NCBI GenBank assembly: GCA_023392795.1
Contig: JAEWNJ010000086.1
Span: 1 to 12,305, forward strand
Source of the DNA: Candidatus Cloacimonadota bacterium
Lineage (GTDB): Bacteria > Cloacimonadota > Cloacimonadia > Cloacimonadales > Cloacimonadaceae
Length of the DNA: 12,305 nucleotides
Direction of reading: 5' to 3'
Below are positions 8,225 through 12,305 of this stretch, piece after piece; positions within the stretch are counted from its first letter, which is position 1, and every line of letters starts with the position of its first letter. Made by a program: the position numbers and the translations under genes. The notes below the pieces were generated by a model, which saw only the letters and a list, made by a program, of their open reading frames with translations, was not told the origin of the DNA and did not search any database.

Positions 8225-9403
8225 TCAGATCGCGGTTAGGAGGATCTGATCTGGTTCAAAGGCCTTGCTAACAAGTGAGTTCCATGCCTCGATCCGGGGA
8301 GAGGGATTCTGGTGATCAGGAACCAGGGCAGCATCATAATACCAGTTGCCGCTGAAGTTTTGCACCGTATTCCAGGCCAATTCCTGAATCAGGTTTGCCG
8401 TCAAAGCGTCCAGTCCACTCGGATAATACTGATTTCCCAGGGGATTGATATTCCAGATTTTGGCCATCATCACGCAGGCGACCAGATAGGTTCCTTGCAG
8501 GGAGGGATGGCTGTAATCGCTTTCATAGAGGTTCAGCGTGGGGTAGAGGGTGCGGGCGTGGTTAAAAGCATCTCCCGCGGGGATCACCAGGGCGTCCAGA
8601 AGTGCGCCCAGATAGTTGTAGGCCTCGCTGAGGGGGTTGTACATATCGGGGTCGTTTTGCCGCGCCCAGGTCATGTACAGTCCGGTCAGAGCTCCGCTTT
8701 GGCGGATGATGTCATTCAAGCCCGCTGCAGCGCTGTAAAATGCATCAGGATCGTTCACCGGACGGCTGCTCTGTTCCTGAAGTATCACCATGTCCCAATC
8801 TCCGGTCTGAATCGAATAAACCACATTGGGATCGTTCAGATGGTTTTGCAGGGTGGCAGCACCCATGGTCGAGGAAGATACCTGCACATTCCAGACCGGC
8901 CTTGCCGCGGCCAGCAGTTGGGTCAGATGTTGATCCACTCCGCCGTTGTAATAGGTGTAGCTATTGCCGATCAGCAAAACCTTACGGCAGTTCTCGTAAG
9001 GCAGGCCCCAGGTGATCTGGATGTCCAGAGCGCCGGGCACGAATTGCAGGGTGATATGCACAGTGGTGGTTTCAGCCGGAACCACCGTGCCGGTTCCCTG
9101 CCCCGTCGCAATCAGGGTTTCACCATCATAGACCATCACTTCGATGGCATAGACTCCCGGCTCCAGATCGGTGAAGGTGCCGTGAGCGCTGTTACCTTCG
9201 ATGGCCAGGAACATCTGCCCGGTGAAATCGCCTTTATGGATCATAACTTGGACCTGACTGACGTTAAATCCTTGATTCAGAGCCGGCTCAAGATTCATCA
9301 GAATCGGCATTTCGCCATCCGCTTCCGGCGCCGTGGAGGTTTTGGAACAGGCCATAAAACACAGGCTCAGCACCAGCAATACAAACAAGAGCGCTCTCTT
9401 CAT
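8225..9403 (-). CDS. Lipoprotein with SGNH-hydrolase (DUF4886-like) domain
   Basis: This is a predicted outer-membrane or surface lipoprotein with an esterase/acetylhydrolase-type fold; the substrate is unknown. From the ATG at 9401-9403 it has 392 residues. The start MKRALLFVLLVLSLCFMAC is a lipoprotein signal with lipid-attachment Cys19. Residues about 30-125 resemble a PEGA/Ig-like beta domain (DLEPGVYAIEVMVYDG). The C-terminal part matches the DUF4886 branch of SGNH hydrolases: block I IGNSYT with the presumed nucleophile Ser148, a Gly in STMGAATLQNHL (about 179-190), QEQSSRP (209-215), and DYSHPS with Asp296 and His299 completing the triad. An upstream in-frame ATG at 9442 would add 13 charged residues before the signal and lacks a well-spaced ribosome site, while GGGAGG (9408-9413) precedes the chosen start. 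Family knowledge suggests removal of acyl groups from carbohydrate; that is inference. Confidence 0.88.
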   Translation of the reverse strand: MKRALLFVLLVLSLCFMACSKTSTAPEADGEMPILMNLEPALNQGFNVSQVQVMIHKGDFTGQMFLAIEGNSAHGTFTDLEPGVYAIEVMVYDGETLIATGQGTGTVVPAETTTVHITLQFVPGALDIQITWGLPYENCRKVLLIGNSYTYYNGGVDQHLTQLLAAARPVWNVQVSSSTMGAATLQNHLNDPNVVYSIQTGDWDMVILQEQSSRPVNDPDAFYSAAAGLNDIIRQSGALTGLYMTWARQNDPDMYNPLSEAYNYLGALLDALVIPAGDAFNHARTLYPTLNLYESDYSHPSLQGTYLVACVMMAKIWNINPLGNQYYPSGLDALTANLIQELAWNTVQNFSGNWYYDAALVPDHQNPSPRIEAWNSLVSKAFEPDQILLTAI

Positions 9404-9407
9404 AAAG

Positions 9408-9413
9408 CCTCCC
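9408..9413 (-). promoter_or_regulatory. Ribosome binding site that decides the lipoprotein start
   Basis: GGGAGG on the minus strand ends 4 bases before the ATG at 9401-9403. This favours that ATG over the in-frame one at 9440-9442, whose nearest purine-rich site (AAGGAG at 9457-9462) is 14 bases away. A signal peptide that begins right at the second Met agrees. Confidence 0.65.
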
Positions 9414-9503
9414 AAATGCTGATCAGATCGACTAATTATCATGATTTATCTTGTCACTCCTTATGGTTTCTATGACTAAGGCCCACAAAGCACAACGCGC
9501 TGG

Positions 9504-9533
9504 ATTAGTCAACCAATTAGTGATCTGATTAGT
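9504..9533. repeat. Three ATTAGT copies at exact 12-base spacing
   Basis: On the plus strand ATTAGT occurs at 9504-9509, 9516-9521 and 9528-9533, each start 12 bases after the last, with different bases between. An inverted copy (ACTAAT) is at 9431-9436, closer to the lipoprotein start. Such phasing can mark a multi-site regulator, but three hexamers may also be chance. Confidence 0.5.
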
Positions 9534-9758
9534 GGGGGAGTGCTAAAGCTCCACGGTATTGGAGTTAGTCCTTGTTATGGTAAGAGGGAAGGGGAGGCAG
9601 CCATAAGAGAGTGTATATAGTACAAAGATCGAGATTGATAATCACCCATCTCTCCTTCCCATCGTCGAAAATGTATGCCAGAGCAGTAGACAGATTCCTC
9701 ACATTATGTCCATGTGTCCGGAGGACCTGATCTTCGTGGTAGACTTGTAAGAATCTCC

Positions 9759-11900
9759 TTAAAACCTGGTTACTTTCTTCAGAAGCTTGTGCTTGTCATT
9801 GTCGAACCGGACAAGGTAGATACCCACCGGGACTTCCTTGCCATTATTATCTTTGCCATCCCAAGAGAAGCTATGCTGTCCCTGAGCTTTGAAGCCATCG
9901 CACAATTCGCGTACCAATTGCCCTTTGAGGTTGTAGAGGCTTAGTTTTACCCAGTCGGCTTTAGGTAAAGAAACGGCAAACTTGGTATCTGCCTTGAAAG
10001 GATTGGGAAAGATATCCAGTTCAGGCTGTGGAACAGGCACCACCACTTCATCTGTTATGTCCACTGCGTTTAGATTGTGGACATTAAAACCATGTTGACC
10101 ATTTGCTGTGTATAGGGTGTTACCGTTTATGTGCAAATCCGTAGTTGATAGGTTCCAAGCATAGGTTTGAATCAATTCGGGAGATTGGGGAATAGTCAAG
10201 TCATAGATTCTGATCTCATTCCAGCCATTATCTGCAACACATAGTTTGTCTCCTTGTATAGTACAGGTGTAAAAGCTGCCTGACTGATTCGGAAAGATAC
10301 TGCCAATCAGCACGGGGTTCTGGGGATTGGATACATCAAAGATCCGAAGCCCTGCCTCAAGGCATGCCAAATAAGCAGTTTTACCCATTACGACAAAAGG
10401 TGAATAACCTATGGAAGAAGAATAATAGTAGCCAATCAGCTCGGGGCTCTGAGGTTTTGAGACATCGATGATCTGCAGACCAAGGTTAGGGATTGTCACA
10501 TAGGCTGTCATGCCCACTATGGTTACCGAGTAAGCAGACCTGTTGGGAGCAGAATAAGAACCTATCAGAATGGGGTTCTGGGGATCGTAAACATCGAATA
10601 TCTTCAGACCTCTGTAACCGGATGTCACATAGGCTATCAGGCCCACGACCGTAACCGAGTTAGTGTCGGAGAGATTACCACTAGAACCAAGAAGAATGGG
10701 GCTCTGGGGATTGGAGACATCGAGGATCTGCAGACCTGTATCCACGCCTGCCACATATGCTTTCGTGCCCACTACGTCAACTGAACGAACGTTACCGGGA
10801 GTATCATATGAGCCAAGCAGGACCGGGCTCTGGGGATTTGCAACATCAAAGATCTGCAAACCGGCAACTCCATCTGCTACATAGGCTGTACTGTCCACCA
10901 GATCAAACGAGATAGTGGAACCGGGAGTATCATAAGATCCGATCTGCGCAGAGTTCTGGGGATTTGTAACATCGATAATCTGTAGACATGCCTCTGAGTT
11001 TGCCACAAAGGCTGTCGTGCCCACTACGTCAACTGAATAAGCGTTGCGGGGAGTATCATATGAGCCAATAAGCAACGGGCTGTGGGGATCGGAGATATCG
11101 AGGATCTGCAGACCTGCATAGTAAGTTATCACATATGCTCTATTACCTCCTATGCGTACCGAACGTGGGTAGCTGGCAGTAGCAAATGAGCCGATATGCA
11201 CTGGGTTCTGGGGATTGGTAACATCGATCATTTGTAGACCTGCCGCTGAGTCTGCCACAAAGGCTGTCGTGCCCTTAACCTCAACCGAGTAAGCTGAGCC
11301 GGGAGTATCATAGTGGCCCAGCAGCATCGGATTCTGGGGATTGGAGACATCGATGACATGTAGTCCTGCCTCTTCGTCTGCCACATATGCTATCGAGCCC
11401 ACTACGTCAACTGAGCGAGCGTAGTCTGGAGTCACGTAAGAACCAATTATCATAGGGCTCTGGGGATTGGAGACATCAATGATCTGTAGACCCATAAAAC
11501 TATCAGCCACATATGCTATCGTGCCTACTACGTCAACTGAGAGAGCGTATCCGGGAGTATCATAGTAGCCAAGCAGTATCGGTTGCTGGGGATTGGAGAC
11601 ATCAATAATCTTCAGGCCTGTACTGTGCGTTGCCACATAAGCTGTTGTGTCGATAACAGTAATCGAGACAGCTCCGCTAACACCAGCATGTAAAAAACCA
11701 AGCCGTACCGGACTAAGGGGATTGGAGACATCAATTATCTGCAGACCTATATGACTGGGGTCTACAGTATAGGCTGTCGTACCAACTACGTCAACTGAGA
11801 GATAGGAGCCAGGACTTTCATAAGCACTTAACTTGTGATAAACTGCTCCAAGCGATAACAAAAAGCTACAAATGACAACGGACAACAACATCCTTTTCAT
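9759..11900 (-). CDS. Secreted LVIVD-repeat beta-propeller protein with type IX-like sorting domain
   Basis: This 713-residue protein is predicted to be exported and displayed or released at the surface; its ligand is unknown. Residues 1-26 are a signal peptide (KR, then MLLSVVICSFLLSLGAV). Residues about 29-614 are roughly fourteen repeats of about 42 residues with the pattern SVDVVGTTAYVAD, GLQIIDVSNPQ, SPVLLGSYDTPG, which is the LVIVD repeat. Repeats 3-9 and 12 are exactly 42 residues, and the rest differ by one to three. The thirteenth is divergent and the last incomplete. Residues 627-713 form a FlgD-Ig-like sorting module (IFPNPFKADTKF, LYNLKGQLVREL, WDGKDNNGKEVPVGIYLVRF), similar to the end of the 1727-residue protein in this window. 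AAGGAG at 11908-11913 lies 7 bases before ATG. Two seven-bladed propellers would fit fourteen repeats; that is inference. Confidence 0.93.
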   Translation of the reverse strand: MKRMLLSVVICSFLLSLGAVYHKLSAYESPGSYLSVDVVGTTAYTVDPSHIGLQIIDVSNPLSPVRLGFLHAGVSGAVSITVIDTTAYVATHSTGLKIIDVSNPQQPILLGYYDTPGYALSVDVVGTIAYVADSFMGLQIIDVSNPQSPMIIGSYVTPDYARSVDVVGSIAYVADEEAGLHVIDVSNPQNPMLLGHYDTPGSAYSVEVKGTTAFVADSAAGLQMIDVTNPQNPVHIGSFATASYPRSVRIGGNRAYVITYYAGLQILDISDPHSPLLIGSYDTPRNAYSVDVVGTTAFVANSEACLQIIDVTNPQNSAQIGSYDTPGSTISFDLVDSTAYVADGVAGLQIFDVANPQSPVLLGSYDTPGNVRSVDVVGTKAYVAGVDTGLQILDVSNPQSPILLGSSGNLSDTNSVTVVGLIAYVTSGYRGLKIFDVYDPQNPILIGSYSAPNRSAYSVTIVGMTAYVTIPNLGLQIIDVSKPQSPELIGYYYSSSIGYSPFVVMGKTAYLACLEAGLRIFDVSNPQNPVLIGSIFPNQSGSFYTCTIQGDKLCVADNGWNEIRIYDLTIPQSPELIQTYAWNLSTTDLHINGNTLYTANGQHGFNVHNLNAVDITDEVVVPVPQPELDIFPNPFKADTKFAVSLPKADWVKLSLYNLKGQLVRELCDGFKAQGQHSFSWDGKDNNGKEVPVGIYLVRFDNDKHKLLKKVTRF
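10059..11816 (-). repeat. Tandem 126-base repeats encoding LVIVD propeller blades
   Basis: About fourteen in-frame units lie head to tail with a period of 126 bases. Plus-strand landmarks such as TGGGGATTGGAGACATC recur at precise distances (for example 11335, 11461 and 11587, each 126 apart). Other units carry close variants (GGGGATCGTAAACATC, GGGGATTTGTAACATC). The leftmost units, which encode the C-terminal end, are the most diverged. Confidence 0.9.
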
Positions 11901-12064
11901 GAGGTCACTCCTTATGTGTTTTGATAAAGTATGAATTCTACATTCAGTAAAGTGTTAAGTCCAAACTATTGGTATATATTACAACTCATTGTTTCTCAGG
12001 TTATTTGAGGGCATCTGATATCACCTGTCACTTACAATATATGTATTAACAAGCGACCAGTTGC

Positions 12065-12093
12065 ATTGTTTTCATCATGCAAATCCATGTCAA
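12065..12093 (-). promoter_or_regulatory. Candidate promoter for the LVIVD protein gene
   Basis: On the minus strand, TTGACA (12088-12093) is followed after 17 bases by AACAAT (12065-12070), a 4-of-6 match to the -10 consensus. The predicted leader would be about 155 bases. The -35 is a full match and the -10 is weak, so confidence is low. Confidence 0.3.
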
Positions 12094-12136
12094 GTATTTT
12101 ATTGATCAATGGATAAATGAGGGAGGGATCTACAGA

Positions 12137-12170
12137 ATGTACGATTTATGATGTACGATGTACGATGTAC
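12137..12170. repeat. Heptanucleotide tandem repeat GATGTAC
   Basis: Three perfect copies of GATGTAC run from 12150 to 12170. A partial copy (ATGTACGAT) lies at 12137-12145, separated by TTAT. The unit contains the palindrome GTAC, so it reads GTACATC on the other strand. The array is intergenic, between the partial gene at the edge and the LVIVD gene. Confidence 0.85.
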
Positions 12171-12175
12171 AATTG

Positions 12176-12192
12176 GGGTGTGCTTTGCACCC
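12176..12192 (-). terminator. Hairpin after the partial gene, weak terminator candidate
   Basis: GGGTG and CACCC form a 5-bp stem around a seven-base loop that can be tightened by extra GC pairing. It lies 22 bases beyond the stop of the partial gene on the minus strand. The following bases (CAATTGTACAT) hold no T-run, so termination here is uncertain. Confidence 0.3.
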
Positions 12193-12213
12193 GGGTAGGA
12201 GTTATCGGGTTTT

Positions 12214-12305
12214 CTAATTGGCAATGGTGGCTGCTTCCTGCCATCTTCTGGCTTGCTGTCCAAAGCCAAGCCTCTTGGATTCCTCTTGCGTGGTACGGAA
12301 GAGGA
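12214..12305 (-). CDS. C-terminal end of an unidentified gene cut by the window edge
   Basis: The last 29 codons of a possible minus-strand gene end at TAG (12214-12216). The peptide ends ESKRLGFGQQARRWQEAA followed by TIAN. It is charged, helix-like and protein-like in composition. The other two minus-strand frames are also open over this short stretch, so the frame choice rests on composition and on the hairpin after the stop. I do not recognise the family. Confidence 0.4.
   Translation of the reverse strand, partial: LFRTTQEESKRLGFGQQARRWQEAATIAN

Larger units (their letters stand above)
9404..9758. other. 355-base spacer between the LVIVD protein gene and the lipoprotein gene
   Basis: I see no gene here. 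After the LVIVD gene stop there is no convincing terminator, only a 4-bp GTCC/GGAC hairpin near 9718-9728 without a T-run. Nearer the lipoprotein gene lie a weak minus-strand promoter candidate (TTATCA at 9636-9641, TATATA at 9614-9619, spacer 16), three phased ATTAGT copies (9504-9533), and a 13-base sequence (9453-9465) shared with the leader of the LVIVD gene. Confidence 0.5.
11901..12213. other. 313-base spacer upstream of the LVIVD protein gene
   Basis: This is an A+T-rich stretch without a supportable gene. It holds the Shine-Dalgarno of the LVIVD gene (11908-11913), a promoter candidate (12065-12093) overlapped by an inverted repeat TTGCAT-N10-ATGCAA (12061-12082), a heptanucleotide tandem repeat (12137-12170) and a hairpin (12176-12192). 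A second possible -10 is TAGAAT on the minus strand near 11934-11939. Confidence 0.5.

Noticed and set aside
9404..9442. Upstream ATG at 9440-9442 as the lipoprotein start
   Set aside because: It would place 13 mostly polar residues before a signal peptide that starts cleanly at the second Met, and it lacks a well-spaced ribosome site.
8312..9475. Long plus-strand open frame (387 codons) antisense to the lipoprotein gene
   Set aside because: The minus-strand frame has a lipoprotein signal and SGNH motifs, while the plus frame shows no recognisable domain and is explained by codon bias on the opposite strand.
9538..9546. GAGTGCTAA, the right half of a CIRCE heat-shock operator
   Set aside because: The required TTAGCACTC nine bases upstream is absent (the sequence there is GTGATCTGA), and the site is not next to a chaperone gene start.
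10059..11816. Regular repeats as a CRISPR or satellite array
   Set aside because: The 126-base units are in frame within one open gene and encode the LVIVD propeller blade pattern.
12224..12305. Plus-strand open frame from an ATG at the right edge
   Set aside because: It has no ribosome site and a Cys/Leu/Ser-rich low-quality translation; the minus-strand frame looks more like protein.

Overview
The window comes from a bacterium that exports large multidomain surface proteins carrying C-terminal sorting modules of the type IX (Por) kind. Two of the encoded proteins end in a FlgD-Ig-like module with an NPF core (NYPNPFNPETT and IFPNPFKADTK) followed by a DDNG or DNNG turn. Together with Carboxypeptidase-regulatory-like, Fn3, choice-of-anchor J and LVIVD domains, this points to the Fibrobacteres-Chlorobi-Bacteroidetes superphylum. 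My best guess is a Cloacimonadota (WWE1) genome. That is inferred from protein style, not from any marker gene search.

Every gene I can support lies on the minus strand, so transcription runs from high to low coordinates. In that order: the last 29 codons of an unidentified gene at the right edge (12214-12305); a roughly 310-base spacer with a heptanucleotide repeat and a possible promoter; a 713-residue secreted protein made of about fourteen 42-residue LVIVD beta-propeller repeats plus a sorting domain (9759-11900); a roughly 355-base spacer with three 12-base-phased ATTAGT copies; a lipoprotein with an SGNH-hydrolase (DUF4886-like) domain (8225-9403) and its own rho-independent terminator; clpB, the Hsp100 disaggregase, with its own promoter-like sequence (5524-8106); a 277-base spacer with a promoter candidate; and a 1727-residue secreted modular protein (63-5246) ending at a strong terminator (2-25).

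Each gene seems to be its own transcription unit, with spacers of about 120 to 355 bases and hairpins after several stops. ClpB is the one housekeeping gene. It acts in the cytoplasm with DnaK and has no obvious functional tie to its neighbours, which work at or beyond the cell surface. The long open frames on the plus strand lie antisense to these genes and look like codon-bias shadows.

I found no mobile element, CRISPR array, RNA gene, defence system or clearly new multi-gene system. The points most worth a second look are the nested domain architecture and internal duplication of the 1727-residue protein, the DNA-level homogeneity of the LVIVD repeats, and small palindromic or phased repeats in the promoter regions.
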